The notes under the pieces: generated by a model
Seen by the model: the letters and a program-made list of their open reading frames with translations, nothing else
What the model was told of the DNA's origin: nothing
Databases searched by the model: none
Assembly (NCBI GenBank): GCA_002428685.1
Contig: DIXL01000089.1
Span: forward strand, 1-40,930
Source: Cloacimonetes bacterium UBA6081
GTDB lineage: Bacteria > Cloacimonadota > Cloacimonadia > Cloacimonadales > Cloacimonadaceae
Direction of reading: 5' to 3'
Length of the DNA: 40,930 nucleotides
Shown here: positions 1 to 7,313 of the stretch, one piece after another
How positions within the stretch are numbered: the first letter of the stretch is position 1
How the letters are laid out: each line of letters starts with the position of its first letter
Position numbers and translations under genes: made by a program

Positions 1-27
1 AAATCCTGTTCATCCTGTTCATCCCTA
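1..27. repeat. Short repeated spacer motif (family E)
   Basis: The motif tcctgttcatcc occurs twice with a 3-base overlap just after the stop codon of the epimerase gene. It is cut by the window edge. It has the character of the other short intergenic repeat families in this window: a 9-10 base period and a position hard against a gene end. No function is inferred. Confidence 0.45.
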
Positions 28-29
28 AT

Positions 30-959
30 CTATTTAAAGAATCTCACGGTTCGTTCCAGGCCTTCACGGAAATCCACCTTCACCTCATACCCCAGCAGCT
101 CTTTCGCCTTTTCTATCCCCGCCAAAGAGTGTTTCACGTCACCAGCCCTATCTGGTTCAAACTTCGGTTCGATATGCTTGCCCAAGATATCATTGATCAT
201 ATTAACCAAGTCTAATAGGGTGTATCGTTGTCCGCAGGCAATATTAATCACTTCACCCGCAGCTTTAGGAGCAGTACAAGCCTGGATATTTGCCCATACA
301 TTGTTCTCCACAAAGGTAAAATCACGGGACTGACTGCCATCTCCATATATCACAGGTTCTTTATCTTGCATAATCAGCTTGATAAATTTGGGAATAACAG
401 CACTATACTGCGAAGTGGGATCCTGATTGGGGCCAAAGACATTAAAATATCGCAACGCCACAGTTTCCAGACCATAAAGCTGGTAAAACACTTGACAGTA
501 ACGCTCCTGGGCATATTTGGTTAAGGCATAAGGAGACATGGGATTGATGGGCATGGTTTCAATTTTGGGCAATGTTTCGCTGTTTCCGTAAATAGAAGAA
601 GACGAAGCACAGATAACCCGTTTCACACCAAACTCCTTCGCCGCTTCCAATATATTCAACATTCCCAAGATATTTACATCATTAGAAGTAATCGGATCAT
701 TTATCGAGCGCGGCACCGAAGGCAATGCCCCCTGATGCAAGATATAATCCACACCTTTAACCGCAGCCCGGATAATATGAAAGCTGCGTAAATCCCCTTC
801 TATCATGGTAAGATTGGGGTTCTTCATCAGAGGCAGGATATTCTCCCGCTTACCCGTGGCAAAACTATCCAAAACCCGAACTTCCTGGCCTTGGCTAAGC
901 AGCTCATTAACAATATTGGAGCCAATAAACCCAGCTCCACCGGTAACTAAATATTTCAT
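30..959 (-). CDS. NAD-dependent UDP-sugar 4-epimerase (GalE/WbpP-like)
   Basis: A 309-residue extended SDR epimerase, probably interconverting UDP-GlcNAc and UDP-GalNAc (or UDP-Glc and UDP-Gal) in the cytoplasm. The Rossmann motif TGGAGFIGS starts at residue 6. The catalytic region shows ASSSSIYG and SPYALTKY (YxxxK), followed by LRYFNVFGPNQDP and the substrate-loop segment DGSQSRDFTFVENNVWAN, which resembles WbpP/TviC/Gne more than classical GalE. The ATG is preceded by AAAGGA at good distance, and that site lies directly next to a family A repeat arm. It is the last complete gene of the locus in this window. The exact substrate cannot be settled from sequence alone; membership of the 4-epimerase family is clear. 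Confidence 0.85.
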   Translation of the reverse strand: MKYLVTGGAGFIGSNIVNELLSQGQEVRVLDSFATGKRENILPLMKNPNLTMIEGDLRSFHIIRAAVKGVDYILHQGALPSVPRSINDPITSNDVNILGMLNILEAAKEFGVKRVICASSSSIYGNSETLPKIETMPINPMSPYALTKYAQERYCQVFYQLYGLETVALRYFNVFGPNQDPTSQYSAVIPKFIKLIMQDKEPVIYGDGSQSRDFTFVENNVWANIQACTAPKAAGEVINIACGQRYTLLDLVNMINDILGKHIEPKFEPDRAGDVKHSLAGIEKAKELLGYEVKVDFREGLERTVRFFK

Positions 960-972
960 GTATATTCCTTTA

Positions 973-1018
973 TTTCACGCAGATTAGCGCAGATAAAAAC
1001 GCAGATTTTCCGCAGAAG
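973..1018. repeat. Family A repeat arm, left of first GxxExxY gene
   Basis: The arm begins tttcacgcagattagcgcag and continues with further cgcagat units. Its reverse complement recurs at 1423-1467 on the other side of the GxxExxY gene, with one mismatch and one indel over about 32 bases. Almost the same arm is found at 1702-1737. The outer end lies about 14 nt from the start codon of the epimerase gene. Confidence 0.8.
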
Positions 1019-1019
1019 A

Positions 1020-1397
1020 TTACAATTTGTTTGCATATCTAATCATGTTTTCAGCTAACTTATCGGTATTGAAATTGACCATGTAACCAAGCTTAATGCC
1101 TGATAAGCGTAGATAAGTAAGTAACTGTTTATGATGAACTGCGCATAGTTTTTCGACAGATTTCAATTCAATTAAAACCAACCCCTCTACTAATAAATCC
1201 AATCTGTACCCAGTGCCAATTGAACTTCCTTTATAACTAACTTCGATAGCCACTTGGTTATCTACCAGTAAACCCATCCCCCTTAATTCAACCGTCAGAG
1301 CTTGCTCATAGGCACTCTCTAGCAATCCAGGACCAAGCTCATTGTAAACAGAAAAGCACGCTCCTCGAATCTTGTACCCAATCTCATTCTCAGTCAT
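1020..1397 (-). CDS. GxxExxY protein, PD-(D/E)XK nuclease-like
   Basis: A 125-residue member of the GxxExxY family (PDDEXK_3 type). The name motif is at residues 24-30 (GLLESAY). Possible nuclease residues follow in order: D67 in YRLDL, E77 and K79 in IELKS, and Q91 in HKQLLTYL, so the active-site pattern is complete. I chose the ATG at 1397 because GAGG stands 5-6 nt upstream and the length then equals its paralogue at 1750-2127; the longer reading frame to 1484 only translates the repeat arm. The gene sits between inverted family A arms. No biochemical role is established for the family as far as I know; cleavage of nucleic acid, perhaps of the repeats, is inference. Confidence 0.8.
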   Translation of the reverse strand: MTENEIGYKIRGACFSVYNELGPGLLESAYEQALTVELRGMGLLVDNQVAIEVSYKGSSIGTGYRLDLLVEGLVLIELKSVEKLCAVHHKQLLTYLRLSGIKLGYMVNFNTDKLAENMIRYANKL

Positions 1398-1422
1398 AAA
1401 TTCCTCGAGAAAATAAAATATC

Positions 1423-1467
1423 ATCTGCGCAAATCTGCGCTTTTTATCTGCGCAAATCTGCGTGAAA
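1423..1467. repeat. Family A repeat arm (inverted), right of first GxxExxY gene
   Basis: The arm reads atctgcgcaaatctgcgc and then repeats atctgcgcaaatctgcgtga. It is the inverted partner of 973-1018 and lies about 25 nt upstream of the GxxExxY start codon. Confidence 0.8.
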
Positions 1468-1550
1468 CCCCACCTGCTCTTCAACTGCTCTTTACGACAT
1501 ACTTCGCAACGAAGATCATCGCAACGATTAAATCCCCTTTCTACGCGAGA

Positions 1551-1688
1551 TTATCCACCGCACAAAGAAAGGATGACCAGATGATTTTCACTGTTTAAGA
1601 CCGATTTGATCTGCACAGCTTCCTTCACTCTGTTAGTAAAGTACTCACCGTTTACTATTGTTCCGAACTTAAATGGATTATATTCCAA
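1551..1688 (-). pseudogene. N-terminal remnant of an AAA-type ATPase
   Basis: Between the two GxxExxY units a 45-codon frame starts at TTG (1688) behind an AAAGGA ribosome site. It reads LEYNPFKFGTIVNGEYFTNR, then VKEAVQIKSVLNSENHLVIL. This matches the usual beginning of the large ATPase family whose members open NPFKFG.IV.GEYF..R and run into LISPRRFGKTSL, the P-loop. Here the frame breaks just where the P-loop should begin (SLCGG then stop), and nothing downstream looks like the rest of the protein. Family identity is from recognised sequence pattern, not a search. It shows that a larger gene once stood here and was almost wholly deleted. Confidence 0.65.
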
Positions 1689-1701
1689 GTGAATTCCTTT
1701 A

Positions 1702-1737
1702 TTTCACGCAGATTAGCGCAGATAAAAGCCGCAGATT
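1702..1737. repeat. Family A repeat arm, left of second GxxExxY gene
   Basis: Nearly identical to 973-1010, and the similarity extends outward into the preceding attccttt stretch. The unit containing this arm and the first unit are therefore paralogous including flanks. The inverted partner is at 2138-2173. Confidence 0.8.
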
Positions 1738-1749
1738 GAAGTGGATAGA

Positions 1750-2127
1750 TTATAACTTATTTGCATATCTAATAATGTTTTCAGATAACTTATTTGTATT
1801 GAAATTGATCAAGTAACCCAGTTTTATGCCAGAAAGTCTTAGATAAGTCAGTAGCTGTTTGTGGTGAACCTCACAGAGCTTTTCAACAGACTTCAGTTCT
1901 ATAATAACCAATCCCTCAACCACTAAATCCAACCTGAATCCTGTTCCTATTGAACTTCCTTTATAGCTAACATCTATAGCTACTTGGTTTTCTACCTGTA
2001 AGCCAATTCCCCTCAGTTCAATTATAAGAGCTTGCTCATAAGCACTTTCTAATAGTCCCGGACCAAGTGCATTGTAAACAGAAAAACATGCCCCTCTAAT
2101 CTTGTATCCCACCTCATTCTCAGTCAT
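1750..2127 (-). CDS. GxxExxY protein, PD-(D/E)XK nuclease-like (second copy)
   Basis: A 125-residue paralogue of the 1020-1397 product, differing at only about one residue in six. It has GLLESAY at 24-30, D67 in FRLDL, E77 and K79 in IELKS and Q91 in HKQLL, so the nuclease-type residues are intact. Unlike the first copy there is no recognisable ribosome site before the ATG: the upstream bases run directly into the family A arm. Translation may therefore be weak or may depend on the arm sequence. The inverted arms at 1702-1737 and 2138-2173 bracket it tightly. It may act like the first copy; function unknown. Confidence 0.78.
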   Translation of the reverse strand: MTENEVGYKIRGACFSVYNALGPGLLESAYEQALIIELRGIGLQVENQVAIDVSYKGSSIGTGFRLDLVVEGLVIIELKSVEKLCEVHHKQLLTYLRLSGIKLGYLINFNTNKLSENIIRYANKL

Positions 2128-2137
2128 TATAGTACTT

Positions 2138-2173
2138 AATCTGCGCTTTTTATCTGCGAAAATCTGCGTGATT
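2138..2173. repeat. Family A repeat arm (inverted), right of second GxxExxY gene
   Basis: Reads aatctgcgctttttatctgc followed by gaaaatctgcgtga, the reverse complement of the left arm with a few differences. It ends at the stop codon of the next ORF, so the cassette boundary and the gene end coincide. Confidence 0.78.
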
Positions 2174-2646
2174 TATTTTTTAATCCTCGGTAGCCTTGTA
2201 AAAACATCTATCCCTATCTTCAGAGCATACTCATGCACATCCTCAGTGGCTTGTATCAAGACTTCAAGCCTTTCTTCTGTATAGGCGGGGAAAAGCTTGC
2301 CAGTAAAACTCCTTGCATGCGGAAGATGATTGAAACTAATCTTCTGAAGTTGATTCCATCCCGATATTACTTTATCTAAGGGTAAAAATGATTCAGGTTT
2401 CTCTTTGAGGCTCAGTTTGCTAATTTGTTGATCCCAAATTCTTAGAAACTGCTTTAATGTTTTATACTTATTTAAGTTCTTCCCATACAAGCTTTTCTCG
2501 CCCTTGCGATCCATTATAAGTAGCACTCTACGAATAACCCACTCGAAATTTGCTTGAGCCAGATAGACACCTCTTATTACATTTAAGTTATACGCATTCC
2601 TTATTAACGAATTACGGACTTTGAGGTTTTGTCTTACTAATAACAT
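2173..2646 (-). CDS. Hypothetical protein, helical, 157 aa
   Basis: I do not recognise this protein. It is rich in Lys, Arg, Leu and Ile, looks mostly helical, and has no signal peptide or membrane segment. A conserved-looking stretch is SFNHLPHARSFTGKLFPAYT (around 104-123), followed by a helix with EDVHEYALKIGIDVF. The C-terminus ends exactly where the family A arm begins. It lies 19 nt after the SDR gene and so is probably co-transcribed with it. The HLPHAR segment and helical make-up might suggest a nucleic-acid-related accessory gene, but that is only an impression. Confidence 0.55.
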   Translation of the reverse strand: MLLVRQNLKVRNSLIRNAYNLNVIRGVYLAQANFEWVIRRVLLIMDRKGEKSLYGKNLNKYKTLKQFLRIWDQQISKLSLKEKPESFLPLDKVISGWNQLQKISFNHLPHARSFTGKLFPAYTEERLEVLIQATEDVHEYALKIGIDVFTRLPRIKK

Positions 2647-2665
2647 ACTAACTCCCTAGAATATG

Positions 2666-3352
2666 TTAAAATAAACCACCGTTTATATTTATCTCTGTCC
2701 CTGTAACATAATCAGTATCGATAAGATATAAAACTGTTTTTAGAATATTTACTGGATCGCCTAGTCTTCCTATAGGGATGTTTTTAATAATGGAATCAAG
2801 AAGTTCCTGGGGGACATCTTTAATCATTCCAATATCGAAATATCCTAAATTTACCGTGTTTAACGTTATGCCAAAATTCGCATTCTCCATAGCTACTGCC
2901 CTTGATACACCCCACAAAGCAGCTTTTGAGGCAGCATATGCACTGGTACCTGGAACCCCGACCTGAGGAACTACTGACGAGAAGAGGATGATTCTGCCAA
3001 ACCTTTTCGAACGCATAAGAGGTAACACATGGCGTAAAACATACTGAACACCAATGAGATTTGTGTTAATAACTTCCTTCCACCTAACGGAATCTGACTT
3101 ATGCATCATGCAGTTGTAGTTTAAACCCACGCAATAGAAGAGGCACAAATCATCCTTCTCAGTAGCTACTTCGTTAATCCAATTTGAAACTTGGAGTTCG
3201 TTTGTAAAATCTACCTTAGCCATACCATAGGGCAAACTGGTGGCAGAATCGTGAGTATTATATGTGCCAAAAACCTGAATATCTTGAGAGCATATATGTT
3301 CTGCCAAGAATTTTCCAATACCTCCCGATGCTCCAGCAATTAGCACTTTCAA
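2666..3352 (-). CDS. SDR-family 3-oxoacyl reductase-like protein
   Basis: A 228-residue classical short-chain dehydrogenase/reductase. It shows the cofactor motif GASGGIG (residues 7-13), N98 in the INTNLIG helix, S125/S126 in LFSSV, Y139 and K143 in YAASK, and the usual C-terminal IDTDYVTGTEININGG. The canonical NNAG segment is replaced by CVGLN. The start is TTG at 3352 with GGAG upstream, 4 nt after the KAS III stop, so the two are tightly coupled. Classical SDRs of this form often reduce 3-oxoacyl-ACP (FabG type). Beside a KAS III enzyme it probably reduces a short 3-oxoacyl chain to a 3-hydroxyacyl chain for sugar decoration; a sugar-ketone substrate is the alternative. Confidence 0.78.
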   Translation of the reverse strand: MKVLIAGASGGIGKFLAEHICSQDIQVFGTYNTHDSATSLPYGMAKVDFTNELQVSNWINEVATEKDDLCLFYCVGLNYNCMMHKSDSVRWKEVINTNLIGVQYVLRHVLPLMRSKRFGRIILFSSVVPQVGVPGTSAYAASKAALWGVSRAVAMENANFGITLNTVNLGYFDIGMIKDVPQELLDSIIKNIPIGRLGDPVNILKTVLYLIDTDYVTGTEININGGLF

Positions 3353-3356
3353 TGGT

Positions 3357-4349
3357 TTAGCTCCACCTTATTAACGATGCTCCGTAAGTCCAGCCAGAAC
3401 CAACTGCTGCAAAGAGGATTAGTTTTCCAGGAGTAAGCCTTCCAGCTTTGTTCACCTCATCCAGCAGGATGGGAATTGTTCCACCGGATGTATTGGCATA
3501 GCGATCCATATTGGTCATGACTTTTTCAAAAGGGAGGCCAATGATCTTGGCTGTATCCTGCAGAATCCTGATACTAGGTTGGTGGGGAATTAAATAGTCA
3601 ACCTGATCAATGCTAATCCCCGTATCCGCTAATACTTGATTGATCGCCTTAGGAAGCACCTGTACACCTGTCTCGTATACTGCTTTGCCTACCATCTGGA
3701 AATAACGGTGACCTGCATCGACGTTTTCATGACTCATTGGAAACTCTGAACCTCCACCGGGTATAGTGAAATTCCATTTACCGCGGCCATCGGTATATAA
3801 TCTGAAGGCCAAAAAACCTTTATCTGAGTCGCTATGAGTTAGAACCGCAGCCCCTGCACCATCTCCAAAGAATACACAATCTCTTCGATTCCAGTCGATA
3901 ATCTTTGAAAATGTATCCGCACCAATCACCAAAGCATGATTATAGATACCCGTCGCAATGTACTGAGCTGCAGTTGACATACTGAAAAGAAAGCCTGAAC
4001 ACACAGCAGCAAGGTCAAAAGCCACGGAATTGTAAGCTTGGATTTTATCTTGTACGATCGCAGCAGTTGAAGGCGCTAACCGATCTGGAGTGGAAGTAGC
4101 AACGATTATCAGATCTATGTCATCGGGGGTCAAACCTGCATTCTCTATCGCTTTCAATCCGGCTTTAGCAGCCAAATCACTGGTAGGTTGGTCGGGACCG
4201 GCAATATGCCGTTCTCTAATCCCTAGATTTTCGAGCACCCATTCAGCATCAGTAGGGGCTATGGTCTCAATGTATTCATTAGTATAAACTGTCTCTGGAG
4301 CATAAGAACCGGTTCCTATGATCCGAACATTTCTCACCATTTGTTGCAT
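3357..4349 (-). CDS. 3-oxoacyl-ACP synthase III (KAS III, FabH-like)
   Basis: A 330-residue FabH-type thiolase-fold enzyme, the usual length. The catalytic triad is visible: C117 in LAAVCSGFLF, H257 in LIPHQPSIRI and N287 in RYANTSGGTIP; the C-terminal FAAVGSGWTYGASLIRW is typical. It condenses an acyl-CoA with malonyl-ACP to a 3-oxoacyl-ACP. The ATG has AAGG 6 nt upstream. Placement in a glycan locus with an SDR reductase, a hydroxyacyl dehydrogenase, a PIG-L-like deacetylase and an LpxD-like acyltransferase suggests a dedicated supply of an acyl group rather than housekeeping lipid synthesis. It could instead be a relocated housekeeping fabH. Confidence 0.85.
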   Translation of the reverse strand: MQQMVRNVRIIGTGSYAPETVYTNEYIETIAPTDAEWVLENLGIRERHIAGPDQPTSDLAAKAGLKAIENAGLTPDDIDLIIVATSTPDRLAPSTAAIVQDKIQAYNSVAFDLAAVCSGFLFSMSTAAQYIATGIYNHALVIGADTFSKIIDWNRRDCVFFGDGAGAAVLTHSDSDKGFLAFRLYTDGRGKWNFTIPGGGSEFPMSHENVDAGHRYFQMVGKAVYETGVQVLPKAINQVLADTGISIDQVDYLIPHQPSIRILQDTAKIIGLPFEKVMTNMDRYANTSGGTIPILLDEVNKAGRLTPGKLILFAAVGSGWTYGASLIRWS

Positions 4350-4422
4350 GATTACCTTCTTTTAGAGCTCAGAAAATACCTTTCTTTATTACTGTACATT
4401 GTTGAATGCTTGTTTAACAGAA

Positions 4423-5181
4423 TCACGATCTGCGTAAAACAATCCTCTTAACTTGATTCTTCATATTTTGTAGTACCAGTTCTATAATCCACATTCTCCA
4501 ATCATCATTCCACCTTTGGGGATGCGTATTAATCATCATCTTATCAGGCATTTTGCCAGCTTTGAGAAGTTCGATAAAGTGTGCCGTGTTTTTAACTTCA
4601 ATGTCAAAAGGAGTATCAACCTTATCCCTGATGCTGGCGTCTTTATTATTCCATTTCCGGCCAGTATCAGTGATATAGAAGATTTCAGAATAATCCAAAT
4701 CCAAATAGGGCTCACCCGTGATATCGAGCTCGCGATAATCGTATTTCTTCCACAAGTCCCGGTTATCAAATTTTGAAAATGGGCTGCCATGCATACAGAT
4801 TGTATCGATCGGGGCCAGCTTCCGTAGTCTCTTCAGATTTTGGGTGAATGACTCCAGTGCTTTTTCAACATCACCCTTAGCGGTGCCCATGTCTTCATAG
4901 TGATATCCAATTTCATGCCCCATAGCCTTTATTTTTTGTAGCTTTTCCACATCTAAAGACTTTGGTACAATCCGGAAAAAATAGGAAGCTTTCAGTCCTT
5001 TTTCATGCTCGAGCTCAGCAAAGCGCAGTGAATTCGCAGGCAGCTTATCCACATCATGCCTGAGGACGACTACCTTGTCCAAAGGATTCTGAAGGTATTC
5101 CTTGAATGTTTGAAACTGATAATCAGCCTTTATAAGAGCACTCAGCAGGCTTGAATATATTTGAACAGTGAAATCTTTCAT
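4423..5181 (-). CDS. Polysaccharide deacetylase-like protein
   Basis: A 252-residue NodB/CE4-like protein. The metal-site motif VVLRHDVDKLP (37-47) holds the first Asp-His, and GHEIGYHYEDM provides the second His-containing segment. MHGSPFSKFDN and INTHPQRWND near the C-terminus supply further His and Asp residues. There is no signal peptide, so it probably acts in the cytoplasm on a sugar intermediate, as for related proteins in O-antigen clusters. The stop lies 73 nt before the KAS III start. Removal of an N-acetyl group is the family expectation; the substrate is not predictable. Confidence 0.72.
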   Translation of the reverse strand: MKDFTVQIYSSLLSALIKADYQFQTFKEYLQNPLDKVVVLRHDVDKLPANSLRFAELEHEKGLKASYFFRIVPKSLDVEKLQKIKAMGHEIGYHYEDMGTAKGDVEKALESFTQNLKRLRKLAPIDTICMHGSPFSKFDNRDLWKKYDYRELDITGEPYLDLDYSEIFYITDTGRKWNNKDASIRDKVDTPFDIEVKNTAHFIELLKAGKMPDKMMINTHPQRWNDDWRMWIIELVLQNMKNQVKRIVLRRS

Positions 5182-5191
5182 GAGAGATTTT

Positions 5192-5572
5192 TTACCTACT
5201 GCGCACTGGTACCATTACAAAGCAGATTGACAATACCGCACCCAGAACGTTATACATTAAGTCAACCGGATTAAAACTCCGCCAAGGAATAACATACTGG
5301 ATCAATTCAAAGCCAATCGCAGCAGAAATCACGACCATAGCAAAACTCAAAACTCCAACACTCGAAAACTCCGTACCCTTGAGGATAATGCCCAACAGAT
5401 AGATCCAGGCAAATACAAGAAAAGTAGCCGCATGCACCAGATAGTCCAGCCGAAAGGCAAATATCTTGTTCCCACTCAAGCTCTGATTCGTATCATCCCC
5501 CAAAGGAACAATATTCAAGATTAGTAAGGCCAAAAGCCAAAACCAAAAGAAGTATCTAGCCACCGGGATCAC
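5192..5572 (-). CDS. VanZ-like small membrane protein
   Basis: A 126-residue protein with about four hydrophobic helices. VanZ-type hallmarks are the DYLVHAATFLVFAW helix, the GFELIQYVIPWRSFNPVDLMYN segment with conserved acidic and aromatic residues, and the N-V-L-G-A turn opening the last helix. The start is GTG at 5572 behind AGGAG with 7 nt spacing. It is 10 nt upstream of the deacetylase and probably co-translated. VanZ-like proteins are frequent in polysaccharide loci; their molecular role is not settled. Confidence 0.75.
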   Translation of the reverse strand: MIPVARYFFWFWLLALLILNIVPLGDDTNQSLSGNKIFAFRLDYLVHAATFLVFAWIYLLGIILKGTEFSSVGVLSFAMVVISAAIGFELIQYVIPWRSFNPVDLMYNVLGAVLSICFVMVPVRSR

Positions 5573-5686
5573 CGAAGTCTCCTAATTACCATATCATTAT
5601 TTAAGATGTCCTGGATATAACAACTGAAGCAAACCTTGGAGTATTGAACTTAGTCTTTATACTCATACCCGGTGTCTGCGGTGCTT

Positions 5687-6415
5687 TCAGTGTTGCCAGT
5701 GTTTCCCAAGCCCACCTCTCACATACTGCAAACTCAGCAGTTTCTCCTTGATCTCCTTGATACTCAGCCGATACGTATTCTCCGATGTATAACCCACAGC
5801 CTCAGCCACTTTCGCTTCTCCACTCTCAAAATACTTGTCATAATTCAGGTCACGGGTATCCGCAGGAATACGGTAATAACCCGGTAGATCGATAGCTTTC
5901 GCCATTTCTTCCCTGTTTACCAGAGTAACATGCTTCTTTTCGCCATGCCGGGTACCGATAATCTTGATCTCGGTTTTGGCTTCGAAAAGTTCAATCAAGG
6001 CCTTGGACATCCCCATGGCATTGATGGGATAGACGGCTTTATCAGTGGAAAGCACGATCACTTTCTTTACCTGATTGGCAATCGCTGCACGCAGTACATT
6101 CTCCGCCCCCAGGACATTGGTTTTAACCGCCTGAATGGGAAAGAACTCACAAGATGGCACCTGCTTCAGAGCTGCGGCATGAAACACATAATCCACCCCG
6201 ATCATGGCATTCGCCACGCTGTCAAAATCTCTCACATCCCCAATATGGAACTTGATCTTGGGATTATTATACAGCTTGCGCATATCGTCCTGCTTCTTTT
6301 CGTCTCGACTGAAGATGCGGATCTCTTTGACATCAGTATTTAGAAAGCGGTTTAGCACTGCATTCCCAAATGAACCTGTGCCACCAGTTATGATTAGAGT
6401 TTTTTTTTTAAACAT
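5687..6415 (-). pseudogene. capE-like UDP-GlcNAc 4,6-dehydratase with internal deletion
   Basis: The N-terminal 146 residues match CapE/FlaA1-type UDP-GlcNAc inverting 4,6-dehydratases: TGGTGSFGNAV, FSRDEKKQDDMR, FHAAALKQVPSCEF, VLSTDKAVYPINAMGMSK. From residue 147 it jumps to the normal C-terminal part EIKIIGTRHGEK, YYRIPADTRDLNYDKYF and GYTSENTYRL. About 100 residues between SKALIE and EIKIIG, including RYGNV and the substrate-binding segment, are absent without loss of frame (242 aa against about 340). The last residues (GGLGKHWQH) run into repeat-like sequence. The usual partners capF and capG are not present. The cofactor fold may survive but a working dehydratase is unlikely, hence pseudogene. 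Confidence 0.75.
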
Positions 6416-6479
6416 AAAATCTCATAATCCCTATCTTATTAAACTACGGGTGGCCATCCTTGTATGCTTAATTTCTACA

Positions 6480-7313
6480 TTAATAAACATAGAACCCTTT
6501 AGCTACTTTTTTTCCAAAACATCCATCCCGGACTGCATTAACAAGCAGACTACTCGGCCTATACACGTCAGATTTGAATGCATGATAGAACTCTTGCAAT
6601 ATTTGTAGGCATACATCGAGACCAATATAATCAGATAGTAGAAATGGACCCATTGGCATATTAGTTCCTAGCTTCATACAAATATCAATTTTACCAAACT
6701 CAATCCCCGTCTCAATGTGATAGTTGTATGCTGCGTTTAAATACACAAAAAGAAGCCTGTTAACTACATACCCTTGCACAATGGGCAACTCTACAAATTG
6801 CTTATCATCAAGTATTCTTTTTAGTTTCTCTACCATTCCCCTAGTCATCGCAGATTCCTTCAATATTGTTAGTTCAATCAAATTCATTTTATCAGGAGGA
6901 TTAAATAAATGCAATCCGAATAATTGGCCATGCTTATACAAATGTTCCAACCTTAACAGGTCAAGACTAGACGTAGTCGTTGCTATTACGCAGTCTTGAT
7001 TGCCAAGCGTTTTTACTATGTGATAAATCTGACCTTTTGATTCATAGTCTTCGCTTGTAGAGTCAATAATTAAATCAAGATCACATATATCTTCAATTTG
7101 GTTAGTCACCTTAATGTAGTCTGAAATATCGAAGGACGCACAAAATCTTCCAGCTATTTTTTTAATTTCCATTCTATGGTTATCAATGTTGTTGCGGCAA
7201 TATGCAATGACCTTAACTTTTTTCGAAGCCAAATACACAGTAAGTTTAGAACCTATCGTTCCAAGTCCTATAACACCTAATCTACACAAACCCAACATAC
7301 TTATATCATCCAT
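6480..7313 (-). CDS. 3-hydroxyacyl-CoA dehydrogenase-like protein
   Basis: A 277-residue protein of the 3-hydroxybutyryl-CoA dehydrogenase family. It has the Rossmann motif GVIGLGTIGSKL near residue 14, the catalytic His in GLHLFNPPDKMNLIELT (the HxxNP signature) and the C-terminal domain GTNMPMGPFLLSDYIGLDVC ending in KKVAKGFYVY. Such enzymes interconvert 3-hydroxyacyl and 3-oxoacyl thioesters with NAD(P). It overlaps the upstream PIG-L-like gene by 13 nt, which implies translational coupling. In this neighbourhood it could supply or tailor a hydroxyacyl group for the LpxD-like enzyme two genes upstream. A sugar dehydrogenase role is less likely because the HxxNP motif is retained. Confidence 0.78.
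   Translation of the reverse strand: MDDISMLGLCRLGVIGLGTIGSKLTVYLASKKVKVIAYCRNNIDNHRMEIKKIAGRFCASFDISDYIKVTNQIEDICDLDLIIDSTSEDYESKGQIYHIVKTLGNQDCVIATTTSSLDLLRLEHLYKHGQLFGLHLFNPPDKMNLIELTILKESAMTRGMVEKLKRILDDKQFVELPIVQGYVVNRLLFVYLNAAYNYHIETGIEFGKIDICMKLGTNMPMGPFLLSDYIGLDVCLQILQEFYHAFKSDVYRPSSLLVNAVRDGCFGKKVAKGFYVY

Noticed and set aside
1398..1484. Longer N-terminus of the first GxxExxY protein
   Set aside because: The extra residues translate the repeat arm; the internal ATG has a good ribosome site and matches the paralogue's length.
5930..6343. Plus-strand ORF of 137 codons
   Set aside because: Antisense shadow of the CapE-like gene, whose reading is unmistakable.
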